DNA from: Flavobacterium sp. JAD_PAG50586_2
GTDB lineage: Bacteria > Bacteroidota > Bacteroidia > Flavobacteriales > Flavobacteriaceae
Length of the DNA stretch: 64,000 nucleotides
NCBI GenBank assembly: GCA_023213215.1
Contig: CP096136.1
Span: forward strand, 620,001-684,000
Direction: 5' to 3'
Below the pieces are notes generated by a model. That model had not been told where the DNA came from. It saw only the letters and a program-made list of their open reading frames with translations, and did no database searches. The first letter of the stretch is position 1. Each line of letters starts with the position of its first letter. Below, in pieces: positions 20,461 to 30,091 of this stretch. The position numbers were made by a program, and so were the translations under genes.

Positions 20461-21396
20461 TTACTCTTTCGGAAGAAAAATCTCTGCCATCATGCAACGG
20501 GCACTTCCACCTCCACACGCTTCGATTGTATCTAAACTGGAATGGATAATTTCAACGTGTGCTTCCAGTTGTGCGATTTGTTTTTTGGTAAGGCTTTTAT
20601 AGGCTGATTCACTCATCACTACAAATCTTTCGTCGTTTTTACCTTTTACCTCAAGCATGTTTCCTGCAAAGTTGTTCACTTGGTCTTCGGTAATTAAGAT
20701 GATGTCTTTGTCATCGCCGCGAAGACTGTCCAGAACCATTTTGCGTTCTTTCTTGTCATCAATGCAATCGGCACAGATTACGGCAAATGTATCGCCCATG
20801 CACATCATTACGTTGGTGTGGTAAATCAGTTTTCGTTCGCCGTTAACGGTTTGGAACGCTTCAAAAATAACCGGAGTCAATTCGAAATCTTCACAAAATT
20901 CAATCATTATTTCTTCGTCTGCTCTTGGTGAAAGGGCGCAATAGGCTTTTCCATTTTCACGGTCCAACAGCAAACTTCCTGTTCCTTCCAAGAAAACATC
21001 GTCCTCTTCGGCTGAAGTATAATCTACTATCTGATTAATCTTAAAACCTTCGTCTTCCAATGTATCTAAAATATCTTCCCTTCTTTCCGCACGACGGTTT
21101 TCGGCAAACATTGGATACAACGCTACATCGCCATTCTCGTGAAAGGAAATCCAGTTGTTTGGGAAGATACTGTCTGGTGTATTGGGTTCTAAAGTGTCTT
21201 CGATGACAGTAACATTGACACCGGCTTTTCTTAATTTGGCCACAAAAGCATCGAACTCCTGCTGTGCCTTGGCATTTACAGTTTCAGGCGAAAGTCCGTC
21301 TAAAACCTTTTGGTAATAATTGTTTACAGCCGTCTGCTCGTTCATACGAAACGCCACCGGACGAATCATCAAAATGGAATTGGTAGTTTGTTTCAT
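20461..21396 (-). CDS. ctlX: CtlX-like guanidino/citrulline hydrolase (DDAH superfamily)
   Basis: 311 residues of the pentein fold. The opening ILMIRPVAFRMNEQTA and the DSIFPNNWISFHENG stretch are typical of proteins annotated as citrulline utilisation hydrolase CtlX. Catalytic candidates are the His in IYHTNVMMC and the Cys in GGGSARCMMAEIF near the C-terminus. It should act on a guanidino or ureido group. Five bases separate it from the related gene upstream, so the two are co-transcribed. The exact substrate is inferred from family naming, not from the sequence. Confidence 0.85.
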   Translation of the reverse strand: MKQTTNSILMIRPVAFRMNEQTAVNNYYQKVLDGLSPETVNAKAQQEFDAFVAKLRKAGVNVTVIEDTLEPNTPDSIFPNNWISFHENGDVALYPMFAENRRAERREDILDTLEDEGFKINQIVDYTSAEEDDVFLEGTGSLLLDRENGKAYCALSPRADEEIMIEFCEDFELTPVIFEAFQTVNGERKLIYHTNVMMCMGDTFAVICADCIDDKKERKMVLDSLRGDDKDIILITEDQVNNFAGNMLEVKGKNDERFVVMSESAYKSLTKKQIAQLEAHVEIIHSSLDTIEACGGGSARCMMAEIFLPKE

Positions 21397-21400
21397 ATCT

Positions 21401-22315
21401 TTAGTCTCTAATTAATGGCAAGGTTGAACAGCGCAAAAGCCCTTCCTGTTTGGCAATTTCGGCATACGGAATCTCTTCAACGGTAAATCCGTTTTCGCGC
21501 AGCCAGTTATTTAATCTTGTAAAATTTTGTTCAGAAACCACTACATCATCCGCTATCGAAAACACATTCGAATTCATGTCATACATCTCATCACGCGTTA
21601 TGTGAAAAAGGTTTTCCTTTCCGAAAAGGTTGACCAAAAACATATAATCTGCTTCTTCACGGAAACCACTTTTATAGATGATTCCCTTATTTTTTCCAAC
21701 AGGCTGAAAGCAACAGTCTAAATGTAATGCATTATCCCGGGCTTCTAATTTAGATTTAACCAAATCGAACTCCTTTACCTTCTTATTGGGAAACAATTCC
21801 TTTATATAATTTACGCCCTGCATGTTGGTGCGAGCTGTGATATAATCCTTATAATCCGACCCTTTATATGTTCCAATAAAAATATATTCATTCCAAAGCA
21901 TTACATCACCACCTTCTATATGCACTTCTTCCGGTGGGCGAACTACCTTTGCCGGATTGATCTGGTCAATTATGTATTGGATTGCATCCAATTCCCTTTC
22001 TCTATCTGGGAGGATGTTGGCTTTTATAAAAACATCATCGATAACAAAACCGATATCACGTGTGAAGATTTGATTGTAATTTTCAATCATTTCGGGACGA
22101 AAAACCTGAACATCATATTTTTGAAAAACCTGATTGAAAGCTTCCATTTCCTTTACCATATCTGCCTCCACCGGATACGTTCCGGCCAGGATATGTTCTA
22201 AGGATTTTGGATCATAAGCTTCTTCAACAGTTGGCGTTTTGCCATTATTAAGTGCTGAACCTAACACAACTGCTCGTAGCCGTGACGTTTCGTTTTTTAT
22301 ATTTAATTGCAGCAT
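21401..22315 (-). CDS. Arginine deiminase / dimethylarginine hydrolase family protein
   Basis: 304 residues, a second pentein-fold enzyme. FTRDIGFVIDD, EGGDVMLWN and LHLDCCFQP carry the Asp, Glu and His expected in the active site, and the Cys lies in LLRCSTLPL near the C-terminus. This is the arrangement in arginine deiminases, amidinotransferases and DDAH. The length is closer to DDAH than to the arginine deiminase of ~400 residues. It is first in an operon with ctlX. Together they probably degrade arginine or a derivative to citrulline and beyond, but no ornithine or carbamate gene is nearby. Confidence 0.82.
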   Translation of the reverse strand: MLQLNIKNETSRLRAVVLGSALNNGKTPTVEEAYDPKSLEHILAGTYPVEADMVKEMEAFNQVFQKYDVQVFRPEMIENYNQIFTRDIGFVIDDVFIKANILPDRERELDAIQYIIDQINPAKVVRPPEEVHIEGGDVMLWNEYIFIGTYKGSDYKDYITARTNMQGVNYIKELFPNKKVKEFDLVKSKLEARDNALHLDCCFQPVGKNKGIIYKSGFREEADYMFLVNLFGKENLFHITRDEMYDMNSNVFSIADDVVVSEQNFTRLNNWLRENGFTVEEIPYAEIAKQEGLLRCSTLPLIRD

Positions 22316-22366
22316 ATATTAGCTTTTGGTATTACTTTCTCAGTACTACATCGATTTCATTAGGGA

Positions 22367-22374
22367 CAAATATA
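22367..22374 (-). promoter_or_regulatory. Likely -7 box for the two-gene hydrolase operon
   Basis: TATATTTG on the minus strand, about 50 bases before the ATG at 22315. I see no good -33 box. It abuts the terminator stem of the GNAT gene. Confidence 0.45.
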
Positions 22375-22405
22375 ACAAAGCTGCCCAATTATGAGAAGCT
22401 TTGTT
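22374..22405 (-). terminator. Terminator of the deacetylase/FemAB/GNAT operon
   Basis: AACAAAGCT (22374-22382) pairs with AGCTTTGTT (22397-22405), a 9-bp stem with a 14-base loop just past the GNAT stop. Confidence 0.55.
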
Positions 22406-22429
22406 TATAAGTATTTTGAAGATTTGAAA

Positions 22430-22903
22430 TTAATTTTTAGAGCGCTGAACGGCAAAATGAAATACCAAAAATCGTTTGGCTTTAATCTTAGTGTGCAGCT
22501 TGAATCCGGCCTTTTCGATTCCTTTTATCGAACTTACATTGTTTGAATTGACAATGATAAAAACTTCCTCGTGGCGGTTATTCAGTAGCTCTTCATGTGC
22601 GATATAGTTAATTACGAAAGGGTAGATCGATTTACCTTTGTACTCCGATATAGTAGCACATTCGCCTATGGCTGGTCCCTTTTTATTGATGATCCTAAGC
22701 AGAAAAAGTTTTTTAAACAGAAAGCTCTGATGTATTATTCTTCCGTTGTCAACGATAAAAAACTTCTCTTTATTTTCATTGATATTTTCCTTTTGGATTT
22801 TGTATCCGATGTCTTCAAAAGTAACCAAAGAATCCTTTGTAATCGAATAAACGAAAACATCGATGGGAATTACTCTGAGATATTTTAGTGCTTTTTTAAA
22901 CAT
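22430..22903 (-). CDS. GNAT-like acetyltransferase, last gene of polysaccharide-modification operon
   Basis: 157 residues. The end (EVFIIVNSNNVSSIKGIEKAGFKL) matches the C-terminal part of the GNAT fold, where a conserved Asn and the EKAGF motif contact acetyl-CoA. The region GECATISEYKGKSIYPFVI corresponds to the preceding CoA-binding strand and helix. The N-terminus is short and unfamiliar. Its start overlaps the FemAB stop as TAATG, so it is translationally coupled to it. It probably transfers an acyl group to the same surface polymer, but the acceptor is unknown. Confidence 0.72.
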   Translation of the reverse strand: MFKKALKYLRVIPIDVFVYSITKDSLVTFEDIGYKIQKENINENKEKFFIVDNGRIIHQSFLFKKLFLLRIINKKGPAIGECATISEYKGKSIYPFVINYIAHEELLNNRHEEVFIIVNSNNVSSIKGIEKAGFKLHTKIKAKRFLVFHFAVQRSKN

Positions 22904-23964
22904 TACTTTTTGAGTATGGACAGGACTTTGGAAATTGTTTTTTTATGGGACTTCAGATGCTTTTCAAAAAAGAGATAGGATTTAAAATAAAATGGTTTGA
23001 CAATCCAATGGTATTTTGAATTTTCAAAATAAATAGGTTCCGTATTGAATCCGCTTTTAAATTCCACCACACCTTTTGAACCGCCTAAAGATATGTTATA
23101 TCCGTCAAATCCGGATTCCAGGGAAAGTTTTATGGCTTCCCATTGCAGGAAATCGCCAACACCCAAATCGGGAGTTTCTTTTTTGGTACCTCCTAAAATA
23201 TAAGTGTAATAATTTCCGGCTTTTACCAATAGAATGGCGCCTTTCATTTCGTTATCCTTATAAGCAGCCAGGATCCTTAAATTTCCTTTTTCATTCAGGC
23301 TAAACAACGTTTCTTTCATGTCTTTCCATTCGCGGATGTTGTAGTTTGCCTGATTTGAATTTTCTTGGAATAATGCATAACCCGTTTCTATTTCTTCTTT
23401 TGTAGTCAGCGATTTCAATTCTAATTCCTTCCGGTACGAATATCGGATATTCCTTCTGGAAGAGGCTTTAAGTGACATCATTTTCGACTCTTCATCAAAC
23501 CCTTGTAAGGCAATCCAATTCAAACCATTTGAAGAATAAACATATTTAAAAAGATGCCCTTCTTTTGCAGACTTTAATGATAAATTTTTAAATGAGGTGT
23601 AAGTATGTGGGTTTTCGATTTTGGAAACCGGCAGTGAAATATGGCCATAACAACAGTTGAAATGTTTGGCTCTTTCGGGGACTTTGGCAATCAAATCGTT
23701 TAGTTGATTTTCGTTTCCGGATGCTATAACTGGTCCGTGTGGAACGATGTAAAATTTGAAGATAGCTGCTTTGGCAATTACGGCTGCAAATCCGCCATAG
23801 ATTTTCTCATTCTCGGTTAGAATACAAACTTCAAAATCAAAACCATAGGATCTGAATGATTTATTCCAATCCGACAATGATAGATGAGAAGCCTTATCTT
23901 CGGCTGTGACAAATTGGTCCCATTTGGTAAGCCAGTTGGCATGTTTTGTGAAAATTATTTCCAT
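22903..23964 (-). CDS. FemAB-like GNAT aminoacyl/acyl transferase
   Basis: 353 residues with two GNAT-type halves. The FemAB signature region is clear: NIRYSYRKELELK, a Phe-Gln-Glu stretch, YKDNEMKGAILLV and the C-terminal LGVGDFLQWEAIKL...GYNISLGGSKGVVEFKSGF. FemX/FemAB enzymes add amino acids to cell-wall precursors; homologues outside Firmicutes sit in exopolysaccharide clusters and their acceptor is not known. The start overlaps the upstream stop as TAATG. The partners here (deacetylase, GNAT) favour polysaccharide decoration over peptidoglycan bridging. Confidence 0.85.
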   Translation of the reverse strand: MEIIFTKHANWLTKWDQFVTAEDKASHLSLSDWNKSFRSYGFDFEVCILTENEKIYGGFAAVIAKAAIFKFYIVPHGPVIASGNENQLNDLIAKVPERAKHFNCCYGHISLPVSKIENPHTYTSFKNLSLKSAKEGHLFKYVYSSNGLNWIALQGFDEESKMMSLKASSRRNIRYSYRKELELKSLTTKEEIETGYALFQENSNQANYNIREWKDMKETLFSLNEKGNLRILAAYKDNEMKGAILLVKAGNYYTYILGGTKKETPDLGVGDFLQWEAIKLSLESGFDGYNISLGGSKGVVEFKSGFNTEPIYFENSKYHWIVKPFYFKSYLFFEKHLKSHKKTISKVLSILKK

Positions 23965-25583
23965 TATTGGGCATTTCTGTAGGGCAATCCGGAAGCATTC
24001 GTTACGACGATTTTTCCCTCTGCGTCAACATCTAATATTGTTTTTTCAAAATTAGCTAAAAAAAGTACAAACTCTTTAAGCGTTGGATTCCAAATTTGCC
24101 CGTTCGTGATTTTAGTTCCTAACTGAGCGAAATTTTTAGCTACGACTGTATCAATTTCAATGGGATTTCTGAACATTCTGCCTGTATGATAATCCATCGG
24201 CACTGAAAAATAGGTGTGCGCAATAAAAACACCACTTTCATTGATAAGCTTTTCAATATTATCTGCGGAAAGGGATTTTTTAAAATCAATCATTTCCAAG
24301 GTTTGAAAAATATAGAAATCATTTCCTGCCATGTTATGTTTGAAGACTAATGGCGAATACCTGGCTAATTTATAGGGAATGTTTTTATGATGTCTCCAAA
24401 ACAATAAAATCTTTCCTAACGGCACACTCAGGGTAATAAAATTGGCCATCAATTTAAAAAAGGCTTGTGGTTTTTTATCTAAAAACAATGCTTTAAAATG
24501 TCCGGCTGTGGATTTGTATCTTACTATTAATTTTTCATCGGCATAATAATGAAACATAATATTCTTTATCAAAACGCCCATTCGGTCTTTGAAGGGCAGG
24601 CTTTTTATTCCTTTATAAAAGCTCGCTAAAGTAAAATCATCAGTATTCAACTGATTGATTACGCCGACAGAAGATGTTCCTGAATCTGTATAATTCCACA
24701 GAATGGAAATGTTTTTGTCTTTCAGGTTTTCTGAAAATGCGCTTTCTTTTATACCTGTATTTTGATAGAGAGAAAAATTATAAGGCTGGTAACCGTGATC
24801 AATCCAGGTTGCAACATCTTTAAATGGCGGTGTAAAACCCATGAAATCAGTAAGGCTTTCTTCTTTCGGTTTTAAGGATTGTGTCAATGAATGGTATGCT
24901 AATTCGTGTCCGTCTTCTCGCCATTTATTAAATTCGGCAGCCTCATTTTCGAACGACGCATTGTTTTTTCTTTTTGAAAAATGCTTTAGGAAAAACCCTT
25001 TGGTAACCTTAATATTATTGGTTTTAAAGAATTCACGCTGAAGCTTTACATTCTCGGCTGTATCGAAATCGCAGTGATCGGTAAAACAGGCTATGGCGGC
25101 AAAAGGGATTTCCGAACGGCTGAATTCGATGGCATTTTCTTTAGAAAAGAGAAGTTCTAACTGTTTCGGGAAATTAAGTTTTGTATTAGCTGCATTTATG
25201 ATTTTTTCAGCATTTGAACCGGAATAAACAGTTAGTGGCGAAGCACATTCGGGATTAAAGCGCCACGATATCACCTTTGGGTTTTCTTTTTTGACTTCCC
25301 AGATTCCGGCACTTTGATTCGGCTGCACGAAATATCCATTCTCTAATTGAATTATTTTTGGGGAATATTCGGTTGCAATACGGTTTTTGTTGATTTTGAC
25401 CCAAGTATAATCATGATTTCTAAACTGGATGATTGGATTTTTAAAGGTAATTTCTACATCAAAACTTTCCAATCCATCAGTAATACTTTTAGGCAAATCG
25501 ATGACAGTTTTATTCTTTCCAACTTCATTAAAATCAAGTGGGCTTGACTTTTTATCGGTAATTAAGGAAATGGAAACTATCAT
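23964..25583 (-). CDS. Polysaccharide deacetylase-like protein
   Basis: About 539 residues from the ATG at 25583. A longer frame to 25610 begins inside a TATATTTG promoter box, so I prefer the shorter start. The N-terminal 150 residues are beta-rich with no motif I know. The central part holds a NodB-like pattern: ACFTDHCDFDT, then GHELAYHSL, which gives the Asp and His residues of a metal-dependent carbohydrate deacetylase. The C-terminal 250 residues contain AHTYFSVPMDYHTGR and are unfamiliar. No signal peptide is evident. First gene of the coupled trio with FemAB- and GNAT-like proteins. Activity is not certain because the metal ligands are read by eye. Confidence 0.7.
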   Translation of the reverse strand: MIVSISLITDKKSSPLDFNEVGKNKTVIDLPKSITDGLESFDVEITFKNPIIQFRNHDYTWVKINKNRIATEYSPKIIQLENGYFVQPNQSAGIWEVKKENPKVISWRFNPECASPLTVYSGSNAEKIINAANTKLNFPKQLELLFSKENAIEFSRSEIPFAAIACFTDHCDFDTAENVKLQREFFKTNNIKVTKGFFLKHFSKRKNNASFENEAAEFNKWREDGHELAYHSLTQSLKPKEESLTDFMGFTPPFKDVATWIDHGYQPYNFSLYQNTGIKESAFSENLKDKNISILWNYTDSGTSSVGVINQLNTDDFTLASFYKGIKSLPFKDRMGVLIKNIMFHYYADEKLIVRYKSTAGHFKALFLDKKPQAFFKLMANFITLSVPLGKILLFWRHHKNIPYKLARYSPLVFKHNMAGNDFYIFQTLEMIDFKKSLSADNIEKLINESGVFIAHTYFSVPMDYHTGRMFRNPIEIDTVVAKNFAQLGTKITNGQIWNPTLKEFVLFLANFEKTILDVDAEGKIVVTNASGLPYRNAQ

Positions 25584-25607
25584 TTTTTGTTGTTGCTGTG
25601 TGGTTAG

Positions 25608-25615
25608 CAAATATA
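25608..25615 (-). promoter_or_regulatory. -7 box of the deacetylase/FemAB/GNAT operon
   Basis: TATATTTG on the minus strand, 24 bases before the ATG at 25583. It overlaps the alternative start at 25610, which argues against that start. No clear -33 box. Confidence 0.5.
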
Positions 25616-25659
25616 CATGAATTATTAAAAATGGGATTTACATTTGCCACTATATCAAA

Positions 25660-25685
25660 AAAGCCTCCCATTACTGAGAGGCTTT
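25660..25685 (-). terminator. Terminator of the stalk/cargo operon
   Basis: 8-bp stem AAAGCCTC / GAGGCTTT with a 10-base loop and a T-run on the minus strand, just past the stop of the 25716-27694 gene. Confidence 0.82.
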
Positions 25686-25715
25686 ATCATTAAAAACTAT
25701 TTAAACTAACTTTAA

Positions 25716-27694
25716 TTAATTCTTAATTAACTTTTTAGTGTATATTTTTCCGTCTTCGGCAGTGACGTTTATTATGTAAATACCATTTGCGTAGCGACTC
25801 ACATCGATTAGTGCTCTATCGGTTTTGCCAACATTTCTGGCATCGACGATTTTGCCGTCAATTGTTGCAATGGTTATGTAAGAGAATTTAGCCTCACTCA
25901 TGATAATTTCGATGGTACTGCTTGATGGATTTGGCACTATGGAAAAATCTATTCCGACCTTTATAAGATTAACTGTTTCTTCCATATCTGAAGCTTGACT
26001 AACTGGTGTTCTTACAGTCGGTGGTGCATCCTTATAAGTATAACTAGCGGAACACCCTTCCGGATAAGCGGCAAATTGTGAACCTAACAATGCTTCAAAA
26101 CCCGGATTTAGTTCGACGTAATTTTCAGCATGATAGACTACTCCATTTGAAAGTACATTATCTCCAACGGAAACTATATTGCTGGCCTTAATCCAATTGC
26201 TTCTTTCCTGCAGCTTAATTAAAGGGGAAGCCAGGTTCGTTAGATCATCAGTAGGCGAAGCCAAAGTCAGTGTAGCAAGACAACAATCGATAAAAGTTAC
26301 GTCGGGTCCAATGTTGGCCGAATTATCTGAAATAGTGTAAACAAATGTTCCGGCTGGACAGCTTACATTAAAGTTGGCATCAATCTGGAATTCAAAATTC
26401 CCTGACGGATTTGCTCCAAAAAGACTTGGAAGAATAGTAAAACAGAATGTACTTGCAGTAAGTTGCGTTGGTGCATTCATAGTTCCAATTACAACGCCGT
26501 TTTGGGTTATGTCTAACGAAATCGAATTTAATGTGGCATTCACCGGTGGCTGATAAGTTCCGCAAACCTGTATAGGTGTGTTGCCAGTCATATCCGGGCA
26601 ATTAATATTTGTTGGCTCAGTATTGAGCGCCCCTAATTGTGGAGTGGCGCATATTGTTCCGCAGATATTGTCAATATAAACGGTTCCGAAATGGGCAGAA
26701 GGCTGGCAATCACTAACCGTGAATTCTATAGTTCCGGGTTGATTAAGGATTTCTCCAACGTTTAGTCGCGCGCAAATCCAGTTTGTATATAAAACCCTTC
26801 TGTTGTTGCTTACATAAATAACGTTAAACAAACAGTTATCCGGATCGGCAACGATACAAATTTCGTCTACAATATTATTAAACTGATCTTTTACCCTAAC
26901 TCGGAAGAAAGGCTGTATTTCCTGCCCGTGAGCTGGTTTATTATCCATTACCAAGGAGAAATTGAAATCAATTGTTGCCTGGTTTATGTTTGGGAAATAT
27001 CGAGAAACTGTGGTTTGATCGGAAGAACCTAGGCCTTGTTCATTATTTAGCTTGATACATTTATTACCTCCATTTCCGCTGGTGAACAAAGTTGGAATAT
27101 TAACACCCAAACCTGCTAATGTTGGATCATACTGCTGATAACCTGGAGCAGTATTATCAATAAATGTAACCGTAGCGTTCATATTATTTACCACTGGTGT
27201 AACTACATTTGAGGCCGAAAGTGCGGTTGGTGTTGCACAGGACAGAAAAAATCAGCTCCTGAAGCTGGCTGTGGATGTGGATCTGACCAAAAAGAATAGC
27301 CCGCCGTTCCGTTTTCGAAATCGCCGTTTACACAATTCTGCTGCATAGTTGGCGGGATTGGCCTTGCGGAATAGAATTCCTTTTTATCAGGATTTCGGAT
27401 GAAAAACAGTTTCCGTAGTTCTACAATCTTTGCGTTTAGGATAGCGCGTTGCAGTTCTTCATCGGTAAATTCCTCTTCCCTTCTGAGATGTTGGATTATA
27501 TCATCGTTAACTGCCTGTGACAATTCGTATCTGTCAAAGTTATCGGCAATAAAACGCTGAATTGATACCTCAATCCTATTCGCACTTGAAATCCTTTTGT
27601 TTTCGGAATCCAAATACTCATTGACTTGTGCTGAGATGATACTTGAAGACAAACAAATAGCACAAACTATAAGTGTTTTTACTATATTGTTCAT
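25716..27694 (-). CDS. T9SS cargo with helical N-terminal domain and beta-sandwich, frameshifted
   Basis: Two frames form one gene. The first (from 27694) has a signal peptide (ending ISAQ), then a charged helical segment of about 90 residues (IEVSIQRFIADNFDRYEL, EEEFTDEELQRAIL). The second gives beta-rich secreted domains (GNGGNKCIKLNN, PFFRVRVKDQ, TVYIDNICG), an LNPGFEALLGSQF stretch typical of Bacteroidota cell-surface stacks, and a T9SS sorting domain (VPNPSSSTIEI, RYANGIYIINV, TKKLIKN). One extra base in the A6 run at 27246-27251 restores about 659 residues. It follows the stalk gene by one base and must be co-transcribed. The helical N-terminal domain is not something I recognise. Confidence 0.85.
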
Positions 27695-27695
27695 A

Positions 27696-29804
27696 TCAGT
27701 CTTGGTTAGCCGTTAATACTTTTACCTGTGATTTTAATTCTTCAATAGCTTTGATATTTTTTTCAATAGCCTTGTTTTGCTCGATGATATAAAGTGTTAG
27801 TTCCTCTATTTTCTGCATGTGTTTAGCCTGCATCTCTGCTAAATCCAATCCGTTTTTAGCCAATTCATCTGCAGAAGCTATTCCAGGTAGATGTTTATTT
27901 GTAGTGATATATTCTTCTACTTTATTCAAAGGCATCAGGTTGTAATCTTTTTCAAAAACATAATCTGCCCAATTAGCCGAACTTCTTAAAGCTACCTTAA
28001 CTTTTTCTGTCAGGATCCCTCCTTCTACGAACATTCTGTAATTTCCCGTTACATTGGGATAAGTCGCCGTTGAACCTACATATATCTTACCATTGGATTC
28101 ACTGCTGGAACCATTAAACCAAATATTGCTGTTGTTCATATAAACAATTCTATTGCTGTTGACAGTTGTAGCCTGATTGATGGTTCCGTTATCTGCATAA
28201 ATGCTTTTATCCAAAGAGCTAACCTGAAAAGGCGTTGCAGCTGAACCATTACCGGTAACCGTTACATTTGTTCCTGCCACCACACTTGTCGTTGGCAAAG
28301 TAAAAGTTCCTCCGCCATTGGATAGCGTTACTATATTACCTGATTGGGAAATGGTTTGCGGTGTAGCAGTGAAGGTTGGCAAGTTGAAAGAACCTCCACC
28401 GTTTGATAAGGTAACTGTATTTCCTGATTGCGAAAGTGTTTGAGGTGTTGCAGTCGGAAGCACAACACTATTTCCGTTTGAAATGGACAACGTATTTCCA
28501 GTTAATGATAAAAACTGACTATCAGTATCTACGAAAGTTGGAAGTGTGATTGAACCTCCACCGTTTGATAATGTAACGGTGTTACCTGACTGTGAAATTG
28601 TCTGTAGTTCGTTGGTTGTACTTCCGTCAATTTCTGTTAATTCCTGTAAAGGCAAATCAACCGGGTTACTTGCAACACCATTTACAGTAGTGATTAACTG
28701 ATTATTGGTATTTATTGAATTTGATATTGAATTTACAATGTTTGCAGTGTCACTTATACCGTTAACATTACTTCTCATTACATTGGCAATTGAAGACAAT
28801 TCATTAGATTCAACAGTATTATTAGACATATTTTGCAAAACAACATCTCCTGTAGCATTGACACTTAAAAATTTAGTATTTGATTCGTAAGTCGGTGGAT
28901 TATAACTGCTGTTCAGGTTTGTGAATCGCAGTCCCGAATTACCGTTCACACCATGTTTGATTTCAAGTTTATTGTTTGGTGTAGCTGTTCCTAAACCAAC
29001 TCTTCCCTCAACAATTAAACCATTTGTTGGAGCTACAAAACTTGGAGTTACTCCATTTGGAGTGAAGTTTCTTCCAATGGCAACTCCACCTTTGACATCT
29101 AATTTATTAGTTGGTATTACGTTATTGCCCAATCCTATACCAGTGTTACCATTTCCGTGTACAAGAATCCGCTGCGTTCCTGCTCCGTCTGCTATGATAA
29201 TGGTGTTATTGGTATTGGATCCTGCTAAAAAAGCTGTAGAAGGAAGTTTGGATACTGCTATTTGTCCTAAGAAAACATTACCGCTACCGTTAGTTAAGTA
29301 GTTTGCGGTTGACGTTCCAATGAAGATGTTATTATCTCCAGACCACAAATGCCTTGGTGTATTGGCACCAATTGCAATATTACTGGCTCCAATATTATTC
29401 AATAAGGCTCCATATCCGATCGCCGTATTGAAATTGCCAATCACATTCCTTTCTAAAGTCCTGTGTCCAAGAGCTACATTTCCTGCACCTGATAAATTAT
29501 TCGCTAAACTTCTGGTGCCAAATGCACTATTTAATGTTCCGTTAAGGTTTAAAGCTAACGCCTCATTTCCGAAAGCGCTGTTAAAACCTCCTGTAGCGAA
29601 ACTTAATGTTCCGTGTCCAAAAGCGTTATTGCTGTTGCTCGAATTGTTTTTAAGAGAATTTTGGCCAAATCCTGTGTTGTAGTTGCCTGTATTGTTGGCT
29701 CCCGCATTTTGTCCTGAAAAAGTGTTTTGAGCTTGGGCATTTGCCAAATGAATAACTCCAAACAGAGTTAAAATTGCAAAAAGATAGGTAGTTTTCATTT
29801 TCAT
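27696..29804 (-). CDS. YadA-head-like secreted stalk protein with C-terminal coiled coil
   Basis: 702 residues. A signal peptide (ending ANAQA) is followed by about ten head repeats of ~14 residues with NTAFG / NSAFG / NVALG cores (residues 30-190), the left-handed beta-roll of trimeric adhesins. A middle region has three or four copies of a repeat with SGNTVTLSNGGG (about 400-510). The C-terminus holds the widespread Bacteroidota block WADYVFEKDYNLMPLNKVEEYI...KHLPGI and a coiled coil (LTLYIIEQNKAIEKNIKAIEEL). There is no T9SS sorting domain and no YadA membrane anchor. It may trimerise like phage tail fibres. First gene of the unit with the T9SS cargo. Confidence 0.85.
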   Translation of the reverse strand: MKMKTTYLFAILTLFGVIHLANAQAQNTFSGQNAGANNTGNYNTGFGQNSLKNNSSNSNNAFGHGTLSFATGGFNSAFGNEALALNLNGTLNSAFGTRSLANNLSGAGNVALGHRTLERNVIGNFNTAIGYGALLNNIGASNIAIGANTPRHLWSGDNNIFIGTSTANYLTNGSGNVFLGQIAVSKLPSTAFLAGSNTNNTIIIADGAGTQRILVHGNGNTGIGLGNNVIPTNKLDVKGGVAIGRNFTPNGVTPSFVAPTNGLIVEGRVGLGTATPNNKLEIKHGVNGNSGLRFTNLNSSYNPPTYESNTKFLSVNATGDVVLQNMSNNTVESNELSSIANVMRSNVNGISDTANIVNSISNSINTNNQLITTVNGVASNPVDLPLQELTEIDGSTTNELQTISQSGNTVTLSNGGGSITLPTFVDTDSQFLSLTGNTLSISNGNSVVLPTATPQTLSQSGNTVTLSNGGGSFNLPTFTATPQTISQSGNIVTLSNGGGTFTLPTTSVVAGTNVTVTGNGSAATPFQVSSLDKSIYADNGTINQATTVNSNRIVYMNNSNIWFNGSSSESNGKIYVGSTATYPNVTGNYRMFVEGGILTEKVKVALRSSANWADYVFEKDYNLMPLNKVEEYITTNKHLPGIASADELAKNGLDLAEMQAKHMQKIEELTLYIIEQNKAIEKNIKAIEELKSQVKVLTANQD

Positions 29805-29880
29805 AACAGAACATTTAAGAATTAAAAAATCGATTAAAACACGTTTAATTTTTTTATATTGTTCTGCTGCTTTGACAACT

Positions 29881-29915
29881 CAAATATATATTCTTAATTT
29901 AAAAAAATCTACAAA
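29881..29915 (-). promoter_or_regulatory. Promoter of the stalk/cargo unit
   Basis: TTTG (29912-29915) and TATATTTG (29881-29888) on the minus strand, 23 bases apart, about 75 bases before the ATG at 29804. Confidence 0.5.
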
Positions 29916-30041
29916 ATACACTTATATTCGATGAAATACATTTTTTAAGAAATACTTTAAGATGTAATCCTACATTTTAATTTTACCATCTCCTTTACAT
30001 AACTTCTTCTTAACTTTTACAACTAATTGAATATAAAAAAG

Positions 30042-30071
30042 AAAGACCCCTTGCTTTAACAAGGAGTCTTT
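30042..30071 (-). terminator. gltA terminator
   Basis: 12-bp stem with one mismatch (AAAGACCCCTTG / CAAGGAGTCTTT) and T-run on the minus strand, about 20 bases past the gltA stop. Confidence 0.85.
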
Positions 30072-30091
30072 TTATCTAGCTAAAAAGGGAT

